Of a DNA stretch of 41,806 nt, positions 18,170 through 27,598 are shown in pieces. Under the pieces are notes generated by a model, which was not told the origin of the DNA, did no database searches, and worked only from the letters and a program-made list of their open reading frames with translations. Position numbers and translations under genes: made by a program. Source of the DNA: Anaerolineae bacterium (GTDB taxonomy: Bacteria > Chloroflexota > Anaerolineae > B4-G1 > DUEL01); NCBI GenBank assembly GCA_016931695.1, contig JAFGEI010000123.1:1-41806 (forward strand). The letters are read 5' to 3'. Every line of letters starts with the position of its first letter. The first letter of the stretch is position 1.

Positions 18170-19452
18170 CGCTCCTCGATGACGATGGTCACGATGATGT
18201 CGCCGGGAGGCGCGTTGGGGTCGCCGGGATCGCGCGGAGAGATACTTTGCAGCACGTCGAACCCATCGATCACCTGGCCGATGATGGTGTAGCGACCATC
18301 CAATCCCTCCTGCGGAGCAAGCGTGATAAAGAACTGGCTGCTGCCGGTATTGCTTCCGGCGTTGGCAATGCCGATGACGCCGACGTCGGTATAGCTCAGG
18401 TTGGGATCGATCTCGTCGTCGCACTGGTAGCCTGGCCCGCCCCCTCCGGTTCCCGTCGGGTCGCCCGCCTGGACGACGAAACCGGGAATGACGCGGTGGA
18501 AAGTGACGCCGTCGTACCAGCCTTCCTGGGCCAGAAAGACAAAGCTGTTGACGTTGGCCGGGGCGCTGCTGGCGTACAGTTCGGCTACAATGTCGCCCTG
18601 CTCGGTCCGGATCGTAGCGATGTACGTTTTTTCCGGCTCGATCACCTGGGGCGGCGGGCTGGTGTATTGCCGGTCTTGGAGAAGCAGCAAGCGGATATAG
18701 GCGTCAAACCCCTGGTAGCTCAGGCCCCACTGACCGCTGGGGTACATGTAGCCGTTCATGATCAGCGTTGGGGTGCCGCCCAGTCCCATGTTCCGGGCAT
18801 CCTGATCTTGGGCTAGGACCTTTTCCTCAAAGGTGCCGTTTTCCATGTCGGCGGTAAACTGGTCGGCGTCCAGGCCCAGTTCAGCCGCGTATCCAGCCAG
18901 GATGTCGATCACCTGGTCGGCGGGCGCCCGGCTCCATTCGGACTGGCGCGCAAAGAGCGTGTCGTGCATTTCCCAGAATGCCCCTTGGGCGCCGGCCGCT
19001 TCAGCCGCCTGGGCGGCAATGCGAGATTGGGGATGGATGCTGATCAGCGGAAAGTGACGAAAGACAACGCGCAGGTTGTCGCCATGCACGTCTAACAGAC
19101 GTGCGATCGCAGGCTCGACGCCCGCGCAGCCCGGTCACTGAAAGTCCGAATACACGACGATTGTGACCGGCGCGTCGTCAGGGCCCCGGCTCCAATCGTC
19201 CTCCGTGACGGGTGGAAAGCCGTCGATCGGCTGGCCAAAGAAAGGGGCTGCCCGACAGCCCGCCAGGCTGGGTTCATTGGGGGCCGCCGTATCATTGGGG
19301 AGATTTGTGGCCTCCTCCTCCGTCGCCGACTCGGTCGGCGGCAAAGTCGGAAGGGTAATTGGGACGTTGCTCTCGGGGGTGACAGGTGAGCCGCTGCAGC
19401 CGACCAGGGCAACGAGCAAAATTCCAATCATTGGAATCCATACTTTTCGCAT
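18166..19452 (-). CDS. Selenocysteine DsbA-like/cyclophilin fusion lipoprotein
   Basis: A 428-residue protein read through an in-frame TGA at 19137-19135. Residues 1-19 form a lipoprotein signal ending in LVGC (Cys19), so it should sit on the outer face of the membrane. A Thr/Pro/Glu-rich linker follows. The DsbA-like thioredoxin domain begins near residue 90 with VTIVVYSDFQ, then the TGA-encoded residue 106, Pro107, Gly108, Cys109. This is the place of the CxxC motif in DsbA-type proteins, giving U-P-G-C. The cis-proline segment GGTPTLIMNG is at about 225-234. A cyclophilin-type peptidyl-prolyl isomerase domain fills about 277-428 (FHRVIPGFVVQAGDP, SQFFIT). Both halves are in the same frame with nothing missing. 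The start has GGAGGAGG upstream and PrsW follows by an ATGA overlap. The predicted job is disulfide chemistry plus proline isomerisation in folding of exported proteins. A nonsense mutation is the alternative, but the TGA falls precisely on a catalytic Cys. Confidence 0.85.
19086..19125 (-). promoter_or_regulatory. Candidate SECIS region of the DsbA-like selenoprotein
   Basis: Two hairpins follow the TGA. The first, 19125-19109, is GCGGGC, loop GTCGA, GCCTGC, with the loop G 16 nt after the TGA, inside the range accepted for bacterial SECIS elements. The second, 19104-19086, has a perfect 8-bp stem GCACGTCT / AGACGTGC and loop GTT, about 39 nt after the TGA. The first fits spacing rules better; the second is the stronger stem. 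Confidence 0.6.
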
Positions 19453-19513
19453 TCTAACCTCCTCCAGCGTAATCAAGGGCTCGACTGAAAAGGCTGGCAG
19501 TCTGCCGCAAAGA

Positions 19514-19636
19514 TAACTGCTCAGCCGGTCGCCCCTGGATGCGCTCTCTCCTTGTCGAGGAAGAACATCCAGGCGAGTATTTGATCCAACGGGCTCCCTG
19601 ATCCAACGGATCAAGTACGAGCGGCCTGAGCAGTTA
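19514..19636. repeat. Inverted-repeat element in the leader of the selenoprotein operon
   Basis: Perfect 11-bp terminal inverted repeats, TAACTGCTCAG (19514-19524) and CTGAGCAGTTA (19626-19636), enclose 101 bp. The interior has a second pair (GTATTTGATCC, GGATCAAGTAC, one mismatch) and TGATCCAACGG twice directly. It fills most of the 365-bp gap 19453-19817 and has no coding capacity. It could be a MITE-like insertion or a structured leader. Confidence 0.55.
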
Positions 19637-19697
19637 CACTCCTGTGAAGCCTTGACGTCCTTGCGGTGAAAGTCATTTTTCAGGAGAGCGAGAGTTT

Positions 19698-19727
19698 ATT
19701 GTACCATGATTTGGCAAAATCAGCCAA
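19698..19727 (-). promoter_or_regulatory. Candidate promoter of the selenoprotein-prsW operon
   Basis: Minus strand: TTGGCT (19727-19722), an 18-nt spacer, TGG directly before TACAAT (19703-19698), giving an extended -10. It would make a leader of about 240 nt that contains the inverted-repeat element. Confidence 0.5.
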
Positions 19728-19756
19728 CAATTTGCAGCGGGACGAACATCTTCAGA

Positions 19757-19785
19757 TTGACAGCCTGCCAGTGCCGTGGTAGAAT
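19757..19785 (+). promoter_or_regulatory. Sigma-70 promoter of the tRNA cluster
   Basis: TTGACA (19757-19762), a 17-nt spacer and TAGAAT (19780-19785), with TGG before the -10 box. It lies 32 bp before the first tRNA. Confidence 0.85.
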
Positions 19786-19817
19786 GAACATGCCGGGGGG
19801 TGCCATCCCCCGCACTC

Positions 19818-19903
19818 GGAGGGATGGCCGAGTGGACGAAGGCGGCGGTCTTGAAAACCGCTGTGACCAAGTGTCACCGGGGGTTCGAATCCCTCTCCCT
19901 CCG
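19818..19903 (+). tRNA. tRNA-Ser (anticodon TGA)
   Basis: An 86-nt class II tRNA. The acceptor stem GGAGGGA / TCCCTCC is perfect, the anticodon loop is CTTGAAA, the variable arm is long and the T arm carries GGTTCGAAT. The discriminator base is G as in serine tRNAs, and CCA is not encoded. It reads UCA and UCG codons; it is not a suppressor of UGA. Confidence 0.95.
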
Positions 19904-19921
19904 CAGATAGTTGAATAGCCG

Positions 19922-20008
19922 GGGGAGGTGCCAGAGCGGTTGATTGGGGCTGCCTGCTAAGCAGTTGTGGGGGAAACTCCACCCAGGGTTCGAATCCCTG
20001 CCTCCCCG
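19922..20008 (+). tRNA. tRNA-Ser (anticodon GCT)
   Basis: An 87-nt class II tRNA with acceptor stem GGGGAGG / CCTCCCC, anticodon loop CTGCTAA, a long variable arm, T arm GGTTCGAAT and discriminator G. CCA is not encoded. It reads AGC and AGU. It follows the first tRNA-Ser by 18 bp. Confidence 0.95.
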
Positions 20009-20015
20009 CTGACGT

Positions 20016-20092
20016 GCCCCCGTGGCTCAGATGGATAGAGCGTCTGGTTGCGGACTAGAAGGTCGCAGGTTCGAGTCCTGCCGGGGGTACCA
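20016..20092 (+). tRNA. tRNA-Arg (anticodon GCG)
   Basis: A 77-nt tRNA including an encoded CCA. The acceptor stem is GCCCCCG / CGGGGGT, the D arm contains ATGGATAGAGC typical of arginine tRNAs, and the anticodon loop is TTGCGGA. An unmodified GCG (rather than the usual ACG read as inosine) restricts it mainly to CGC and CGU. It is the last gene of the cluster and is followed 3 bp later by a terminator hairpin. Confidence 0.93.
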
Positions 20093-20095
20093 AGA

Positions 20096-20123
20096 GGCCG
20101 GCGCAACTGCGCCGGCCTTTTTT
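20096..20123 (+). terminator. Terminator of the tRNA cluster
   Basis: GGCCGGCGC, AACT loop, GCGCCGGCC, then TTTTTT. The T tract touches the 3' end of the converging tmRNA gene. Confidence 0.9.
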
Positions 20124-20507
20124 GGTGGAGATGGCGGGAGTCGAACCCGCGTCCGAAGAATTCGTTCAGAGATTTCTACGAGTATAGTCGGCGCTTTTTT
20201 CTTGCCTGGGGAGTCGCGGCCGACCGCGCTGCACCCAGGCCCAGCCGATGCGTCTTGAGCCGCTCTATCGGCGTCCGGCAGCCGCACGCTGGCATTTATG
20301 ACACCCGACCCCCGACCCACCAGCGCGAGGCCGGAGGGGGCGGGAGCGCTCGCAAGCGCTCCTTTTTCCTTTCACCGCCTTAGGCGGCTACGGGAATTGC
20401 TGCCCAATTGTTGGCACTTTTGGGTTTTTGCTCTGTTGTTAACGGGGCCGGAGCCCCCCGACTCGCCATCTCTGACTAGCCTTCCCCGTCGAAGCCATTT
20501 CATCCCC
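20123..20507 (-). ncRNA. ssrA: tmRNA (ssrA)
   Basis: One-piece tmRNA of about 385 nt. The 5' end GGGGATGAAATGG followed by TTCGACGGGG and the 3' end with GGTTCGACTCCC, CATCTCC, A and encoded CCA are canonical; the two ends pair as the acceptor stem. The tag reading frame (20415-20380) encodes ANNWAAIPVAA followed by TAA, ending in the -AA degron recognised by ClpXP-type proteases. It rescues stalled ribosomes with SmpB. Confidence 0.95.
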
Positions 20508-20519
20508 ACGGGCACAATT

Positions 20520-20548
20520 ATCCTACCACACGATGGGGAATCTGTCAA
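20520..20548 (-). promoter_or_regulatory. Sigma-70 promoter of ssrA
   Basis: Minus strand: TTGACA (20548-20543), a 17-nt spacer ending in GTGG, and TAGGAT (20525-20520). It lies 12 nt before the mature tmRNA 5' end and directly after gyrB. Confidence 0.8.
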
Positions 20549-20585
20549 TTAAAGATACCTCGACAATGTGCCATTGTCAAAATAC

Positions 20586-22529
<1,944 letters not shown>

Positions 22530-22559
22530 TCATCGCGGGCCGAGCCCATCGTTGCCACT

Positions 22560-22568
22560 ATTCTACCA
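22560..22568 (-). promoter_or_regulatory. Candidate extended -10 of gyrB
   Basis: TGGTAGAAT on the minus strand, preceded by a weak -35. The same GTGGTAGAAT string occurs at the tRNA promoter and, with one change, at the ssrA promoter. The rest of the 150-bp gap 22512-22661 shows nothing recognisable. Confidence 0.5.
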
Positions 22569-22661
22569 CATGTAATGGGTCGGGAAAAGGATGGGGCGTG
22601 TAGCGGGAATTGCTCACCGCGTTGAACCTGGCGGGGACGGCAATGTTCTTGTGCCTGGGCC

Positions 22662-23270
22662 TTAGCGGCGGTCAGCCAGGAGGGTTTGTGCTGCTTCCCA
22701 TTCTTCCGGCGTGTTGACGTTGCGAAACGAGTGCAGCTCGGGGTCGATCGGGCGCAGGTCGTCGACGGACACGTAGCGCACTCGTACCTGGGGGAAAAAA
22801 GAGACGACGCGGCGCGCCCCGGACCGGACCGCCGTCTCTATTGCCGGGAGACAGGTGCGCCGGTAGGCCGCGTGGAGTGGTTCGACCCACTCGCCGCGGC
22901 GCAGCACCGCCGCGTCGACCCCTTCGGCCCAGCCGACAAAAGCGCTTAGGAGCGCCGGGTCGACGAACGGCATGTCACAGCCGACGGCGAGCGTCACCTC
23001 GTAGGCCGCTGCCGCCAGCCCGGCGTGCAGCCCGCCCAGCACGCCCACCCCCTGGAAGCGGTCCTCCACCACCGGAACGCCCCGGCCCGCGTACAGCTCC
23101 GCGTTCCCTGCCACCACCAGCACCTCGGCGCAGACCCGGGCCATCCGTTCGACGACGACGTCGATCAGCGTCCGGCCATCCAGCTCCAGAAAGGCCTTGT
23201 TGCGCCCCATCCGGCGGCTGGATCCGCCGGCCAGCACGACCCCGGTCACGGGCAGTTCGTCCACGCTCAT
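22662..23270 (-). CDS. mobA: Molybdenum cofactor guanylyltransferase MobA
   Basis: A 202-residue nucleotidyltransferase that attaches GMP to molybdopterin to form the MGD cofactor. The signature VVLAGGSSRRMGRNKAFLELDG (here split as VVLAGGSSRRMGRNKA and FLELDG) is at residues 11-32, followed by GVGVLGGLHAGL and the metal-binding VGCDMPFVD. The C-terminal SFRNVNTPEE is typical. The ATG overlaps the hypA stop by 4 nt. It lies downstream of fdhA, whose product needs a bis-MGD molybdenum or tungsten cofactor, so the genes form a functional set. Confidence 0.92.
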   Translation of the reverse strand: MSVDELPVTGVVLAGGSSRRMGRNKAFLELDGRTLIDVVVERMARVCAEVLVVAGNAELYAGRGVPVVEDRFQGVGVLGGLHAGLAAAAYEVTLAVGCDMPFVDPALLSAFVGWAEGVDAAVLRRGEWVEPLHAAYRRTCLPAIETAVRSGARRVVSFFPQVRVRYVSVDDLRPIDPELHSFRNVNTPEEWEAAQTLLADRR

Positions 23271-23608
23271 TCGACCTCGATACTTTCAATCAACAATTCT
23301 TGCCCGCCGATGGCTTCGGGGCGCAATTGGTGGCAGAGCGGGCAGGTCCAATCGGCGCCCTGCGGCTCGTACGTCGCCCCGCACGCCTGGCAGCGAAACT
23401 GGGCCGGCGTCCGCCGAAAGACCAGTTCCGCCCCTTCAGCCAGCGTGTCCTTGCTGACAAAGTCAAAGTAGAACTGGACCGATTCGCCGACGATGCCGGA
23501 GAGTTCGCCGATGACGATATTGACCCGCTGAACCCGGCTTGCCCCGGCCTGTTCGGCGTGGGTCAGGACGATCTCGAGCACGGATTGGGTTACTGAGAGT
23601 TCGTGCAT
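23267..23608 (-). CDS. hypA: HypA-family nickel metallochaperone
   Basis: A 113-residue HypA-type protein, which delivers nickel for [NiFe]-hydrogenase maturation. The N-terminal MHEL supplies the nickel ligand His2, and the structural zinc site is Cys73, Cys76, Cys89 and Cys92 (CQAC and CPLC). No hydrogenase or other hyp gene is in the window, so its client must be elsewhere or its role differs. The region before the ATG is a palindromic repeat and offers no clear Shine-Dalgarno sequence. Confidence 0.88.
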   Translation of the reverse strand: MHELSVTQSVLEIVLTHAEQAGASRVQRVNIVIGELSGIVGESVQFYFDFVSKDTLAEGAELVFRRTPAQFRCQACGATYEPQGADWTCPLCHQLRPEAIGGQELLIESIEVE

Positions 23609-23617
23609 TAAATGAGC

Positions 23618-23688
23618 TACGCAATACGCAATACGAGATATTTCGTGTTTCGTATTGCGTATTTCGTATTGCGTATTTCGTATTGCGG
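23618..23688. repeat. TACGCAATACG-type palindromic repeat A
   Basis: Units of ACGCAATACG on the left arm face CGTATTGCG and CGTATTTCG units on the right, forming a long imperfect hairpin between fdhA and hypA. The first base past it begins the fdhA stop region. Confidence 0.75.
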
Positions 23689-23689
23689 A

Positions 23690-25771
23690 TCACGTCACCG
23701 GCTCCACCTGCACCGCGCAGACCTTGAACTCTGGGATGCCCGAGTCGGGGTCGAGCGCGGCGTGGGTCAGCACGTTGGCGGCGGCCTCGGCAAAGTGGAA
23801 GGGGATAAAGACAACGCCGGGCCGGATAGCGGGCGTGACGCGCACCGCCAGCTCGATCTCGCCGCGGCGGCTGGCGACCCGCACCCGTTCCGCGCCGTCG
23901 AGGCCGATCCTGGCTGCATCGTCGGGGTGCATCTCTACGTAGGCCTCGCGCACCTCCTGCGCTAGCTTTTCGGTCCGCCGGGTCATTGTGCCGGTGTGAA
24001 AGTGGAACATGAGCCGCCCGGTGGTCAGGGTGAAGGGATACGCTTCGTCCGGCAGCTCGGCCGCCGCCTGGGAGTGGATGGCGTGGAAGCGGCCCAAGCC
24101 GCGGCTGAACTTGCCCTTGTGCAGGTAGGGCGTGCCGGGATGGTCTGCCGTCGGCACGGGCCACTGCAGCGAACCCTCCCGTTCCAGGCGCTCGTACGAC
24201 ACCCCGCCATAGATGGGGGTCACGGGGGCAATTTCGTCCATGACCTCGGCAGGAGAGGCATAGTTCCAGGTTTCAGGTTGTAGGTTGGGAACCTGGAACC
24301 TGGAACCTGAAATCATCATCTGTGCCAGTTCGCAGATGATCTGCCAGTCGGGCTTGCTCTCGCCCAGCGGCTCCACCGCCTTTTGCACCCGCTGGACGCG
24401 CCGGTCGGTGCCGGTGAAAGTGCCATCCTTCTCGGCGAACGACGTCGCGGGCAGGACCACGTGGGCCAGCTCTGCTGTCTCGGTGAGAAAGATGTCTTGC
24501 ACGACCAGCAAGTCGAGCTGTTCCAGGCAGTGTCGCACGTGGTTGATGTCGGGATCGGAGAGCAGGGGGTTCTCGGCCATCACGTAGAGAGCGCGGACGT
24601 TCCCCTGCCCGGCCCCTTCGATCATCTCTGTCACCGTCAGCCCAACCTGGTCGTCCAATCCCGCCACGCCCCAGGCCTGTTCGAATTTCTCCTTCACCTC
24701 TGGCGCGGTGACGGCCTGGTAGCCGGGGTAGACGTTGGGCAGCCCGCCCAGGTCGCACGCGCCCTGGACGTTGTTCTGCCCGCGCAGGGGATTGACGCCG
24801 CCGCCGGCGATGCCGACGTTGCCGGTGAGCATGGACAGGTTGGCGCACGACTTGACGTTGTCGGTCCCCGTCGTGTGCTGGGTGATGCCCATGGCGTAGA
24901 GGATCGCCGCTGGCTTGTGCTGCGCATAGAGCCGCGCCGCTGCCCGCAGGTCGTCCGCCGGGATGCCGCTGATTTCCTCCACCTTTTCCGGCGGATATGT
25001 CATCACCACCTGGCGTAGTTCCTCGTACCCCTCGGTCCGCTCCTGGACGAACGACGCGTCTTGCAGCCCCTCGGCGATGATGACGTGCATCAGGCCGTTG
25101 AGCCAGGCGACGTTGGTGCCCGGACGAGGGCAGAGGTAGAGGTCGGCCAGGCGGGCCATCTGGGTCTGGCGCGGATCGACCACGATGACCTTGGCCCCGC
25201 GCTGCTGGGCTTCCATCACGTGGCTGGCGACGAGCGGATGGGCCTCGGTGGTGTTGGAGCCGATGATGAGGAAGCAGTTTGTGTGCGCGCTGAACTCGGG
25301 CACCGAGTTGGTCATTGCCCCACTGCCGAAGGCGGCGGCCAGACCGGCCACCGTGGGGGCGTGTCAGAGACGGGCGCAGTGATCGATGTTGTTGGTGCGG
25401 ACGATGGTGCGGGCGAGTTTTTGCAGCAAATAGTTCTCTTCGTTGGTGCACTTGGCCGAAGCAAGAAAGCCGATGCTCTGCGGGCCGGATGCGGCGTAAA
25501 TGGCGCCCATCCGCTCCGCTACCAGCTGCAGCGCCTCGTCCCACGAGGCCTCGCGGAACCCCTCTCCCTGGCGGACGAGCGGCGTCGCCAGCCGGTCGGG
25601 GTGCCTGACGAACGACGCAACGTTCCAGCCCTTGATGCACAGGCTGCCCCGGCTGATCGGATGCTGGGGGTCAGGGAAAACCCCCACGATTTCGCCGTCC
25701 AGCACCTGGAGGTTGATCGCGCAGCCGCAGCCGCAATAGATACAGGTGGTCCGTACGTTCTCGTATTGCAT
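23690..25771 (-). CDS. fdhA: Selenocysteine formate dehydrogenase catalytic subunit
   Basis: A 693-residue molybdopterin oxidoreductase that oxidises formate (or reduces CO2). An N-terminal [4Fe-4S] site uses Cys10, Cys13, Cys17 and Cys45 (CIYCGCGC, SLCIKG). The in-frame TGA at 25366-25364 is residue 136 in NNIDHCARL-U-HAPTVAGL, the exact position of the Mo/W-ligating selenocysteine (Sec140 in E. coli FdhF). Molybdopterin-binding motifs follow (GSNTTEAHP, GGGVNPLRGQNNVQGACD). The C-terminal dinucleotide-binding domain has LTTGRLMFHFHTGTMTRR. A GTG one codon upstream is an alternative start. Downstream are hypA and mobA; upstream are a FlxC-like Fe-S protein, MvhD and HdrABC, pointing to a formate-coupled Hdr complex. 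Residues SGSRFQVPNLQPETW near 485 are encoded by a palindromic insert. Confidence 0.92.
24264..24305. repeat. Palindromic insert inside fdhA
   Basis: TTCCAGGTTTCAGGTT (24264-24279) and AACCTGGAACCTGGAA (24290-24305) pair over 16 bp with one mismatch around a 10-nt loop. The segment is translated in frame and adds about 15 residues in a surface region of FdhA. Confidence 0.65.
25334..25352 (-). promoter_or_regulatory. SECIS element of fdhA
   Basis: Reading from the TGA: 11 nt, then GGTGGCC, loop GGTCT, GGCCGCC. The loop G is 19 nt after the TGA. The GGTCT loop is the same as in the E. coli fdhF element, the site bound by SelB. Confidence 0.8.
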
Positions 25772-25795
25772 CACTCGTGCTCCTTCCCGCGCCGT

Positions 25796-26614
25796 TTACA
25801 GCAATTGATCCTGGCCATGCACCATCCCATCTGCCAGCGTCAGCGAGAGGGGCGGGGCGGCGGCAATGTCGGCCCCCGGTTCATAGCCCAGCAGCTCGCC
25901 AATGTCCCGCCGCATCAGGTCGTAGAGCACCGTCAGCGGGATGTGCGCCGGGCAGACCAGCTCGCATTGGCGGCAGGCGACACAGCGGGACGCCATGTGC
26001 ATGGCCCGGACGAGATGGAACATTGGGAACGGCGGCGCCAACATTCCCGCTTCGACCCACAGCGGGTCTTCGAGCGCGCAGGCTTCACAAAAACATTCCG
26101 GGCAGATATTGCGGCAGCCGTAGCACTTGATGCACTTGGCAAACTGCTGCTGCCAGAAAGCGCGCCGCTCTGCCAGCGACATTTCCTCATATTGGGCGAC
26201 GAGGGGGTTCGGCGGCGCGCCCGCCACCGGCACACCCACGACCATCGCCTGGGGCCAGCCGGCGGTGTCCGGCGCCGGAGCGGCGCAGTAACATTCCGCC
26301 GCCTGCTCGGCGCTGCAAGTAAATCCCACCAGGTACAGGCGCTCCGGGTCGATCTGGTTCCGTTTCGCCATCTCGACCAGGGCGCGTGCGTCGCAGCCGC
26401 GGGCCACGACGCCAAAGCGCGCCTCGGGGTAGCGTTTTTGCAACATGGAGACGACGGAGGGCAGCGGATAACGGGGTTCCAGCACCAGCTGGGAAAGGTC
26501 GTCGCCCTCCCGGAAGAGATAGGGGGCCGTTCCCACCGCCGTTTGTCGCAGCGCAACGACCCCGGCCAATTCCGGCAGCTTTTCTGCTACGAGCTTGCAT
26601 ATTTGTTCGCGCAT
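25796..26614 (-). CDS. FlxC-like [4Fe-4S] protein of the formate-Hdr module
   Basis: A 272-residue Fe-S protein. The C-terminal half carries CIKCYGCRNICPECFCEAC, here a run of closely spaced cysteines near residue 165, and a ferredoxin motif CVACRQCELVCPAHIP near 220. The N-terminal half has VVARGCDARALVEM, also seen as VVVKPCDSRTINVL in the FlxC-like protein at 40504-41364, so the two are paralogs. The ATG at 26614 has GGAG 6 nt upstream and is preferred over a GTG 12 nt earlier. It sits between mvhD and fdhA and probably carries electrons between formate dehydrogenase and MvhD/HdrA. Confidence 0.78.
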   Translation of the reverse strand: MREQICKLVAEKLPELAGVVALRQTAVGTAPYLFREGDDLSQLVLEPRYPLPSVVSMLQKRYPEARFGVVARGCDARALVEMAKRNQIDPERLYLVGFTCSAEQAAECYCAAPAPDTAGWPQAMVVGVPVAGAPPNPLVAQYEEMSLAERRAFWQQQFAKCIKCYGCRNICPECFCEACALEDPLWVEAGMLAPPFPMFHLVRAMHMASRCVACRQCELVCPAHIPLTVLYDLMRRDIGELLGYEPGADIAAAPPLSLTLADGMVHGQDQLL

Positions 26615-26626
26615 CCTCAACTCCAC

Positions 26627-27043
26627 TTACCAGCCATCCTCTGCCAGCGGGCCCAGCGCCCGTACCGCCTCGACGAATTCTTGGGTTACCTGGGCAAACC
26701 TGGGCGCCTCGGCCGACGAGACCCAGTCCAGGCGGAAGCGGTCGGGGTGGATGCCCACGTAGCTGAGCAGGTTGTGCAACAGGGGCATGCGCTTGATGGT
26801 GCGGTGGTTGCCGCTGATATAGTGGCAGTCGCCGATGTGGCAGCCCAAAACCAACACCCCGTCCGCTCCGGAGCGAAAAGCGCGCAGCACCATCTCTGGC
26901 GACACCCGTCCCGAGCACATCACCCGGATTGGCAGCACGTTGGCCGGGGAAGGCATGCGCGCGACCCCGGCGTTGTCCGCCCCGGCGTAGGAACACCAGT
27001 TGCACAGGAAGGCGACGATTTTAGGTTCGAAAGTGTCGGTCAT
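26627..27043 (-). CDS. mvhD: MvhD-type [2Fe-2S] electron-transfer subunit 1
   Basis: A 138-residue MvhD/FlxD family protein, which binds one [2Fe-2S] cluster and links an electron donor to HdrA. Conserved cysteines occur in FLCNWCSYAGAD, RVMCSGRV and VLGCHIGDCHY. The start has GAGGT 4 nt upstream. It directly precedes the FlxC-like gene and follows a four-helix-bundle gene that separates it from hdrA. A close paralog lies at 34931-35356. Confidence 0.9.
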   Translation of the reverse strand: MTDTFEPKIVAFLCNWCSYAGADNAGVARMPSPANVLPIRVMCSGRVSPEMVLRAFRSGADGVLVLGCHIGDCHYISGNHRTIKRMPLLHNLLSYVGIHPDRFRLDWVSSAEAPRFAQVTQEFVEAVRALGPLAEDGW

Positions 27044-27051
27044 AGATACCT

Positions 27052-27088
27052 CGTATGTTGCGTATTGCGTATTGCGTAGCGCGTATTA
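27052..27088. repeat. TACGCAATACG-type repeat B
   Basis: CGTATGTTG, CGTATTGCG twice and GCGTATTA in tandem, between mvhD and the four-helix-bundle gene. The TAA stop of that gene is the last bases of the repeat. Confidence 0.65.
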
Positions 27089-27586
27089 GGTCATTGGTAC
27101 GTCAATGAGCAAGCCGGCCAGTCTTGCGTTGCTATCATCCAGCGAATAGGAAGGGACCACCTGGTAAGTGATGTCCCCTTCGGCTGCCTTGAAACCCCGC
27201 TCGCTAGGGATGATGGTCAAGAGCAAGCGAATGATGTTGGTCAACAGATCGAGGCGGTGCGTGAGAACAGGGGAAGGCAGGACATGACGCCCTTGATAAT
27301 ACCACGTGCGAGCCTCGCGCGCGGAGCCCAAGGCATACTCGTAGAACCGGGCCTGATCTCTGCGAGAGCGCCGGCTGTACCCTTCAGCAATGTTCGCACC
27401 GATAGATCCAAGAGCCCGGTATAGCTGATCCGCCAGACTGCGAGTTCGCTGATCCTGCATCAACCTGGAGACATCATTCCATCCCAAATCGCCCGCAAAG
27501 AGAGCCAGGCGATACACCTTCATACGCCATAACGGATCAGCGGTCAGCTCTGCCGGAACACTTTGTAGCCACTCTTCGTAGTTCAT
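27086..27586 (-). CDS. Four-helix-bundle protein (S23/IVP family)
   Basis: A 166-residue protein of the 23S-rRNA intervening-sequence/four-helix-bundle family. Signatures are VYRLALFAGDLGW, SLADQLYRALGSIGANIAEGY and FYEYALGSAREARTWYYQG, including the highly conserved S-I-G-A-N-I-A-E-G. The family function is not established; members turn up in genomic islands and next to repeats. It interrupts an otherwise conserved mvhD-hdrA order and is flanked on both sides by TACGCAATACG-type repeats, which suggests it arrived as an insertion. ATG 27586 has GAGGT upstream. Confidence 0.85.
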   Translation of the reverse strand: MNYEEWLQSVPAELTADPLWRMKVYRLALFAGDLGWNDVSRLMQDQRTRSLADQLYRALGSIGANIAEGYSRRSRRDQARFYEYALGSAREARTWYYQGRHVLPSPVLTHRLDLLTNIIRLLLTIIPSERGFKAAEGDITYQVVPSYSLDDSNARLAGLLIDVPMT

Positions 27587-27598
27587 CCCGCTACCTCT

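Noticed and set aside
19818-19903. tRNA with anticodon TGA as a UGA-reading tRNA
   Set aside because: Anticodon TGA reads UCA (serine). A tRNA-Sec would have anticodon TCA and a longer acceptor-T arm.
24273-25640. Alternative frame across fdhA
   Set aside because: Arg/Gly/Pro-rich shadow product without family motifs.
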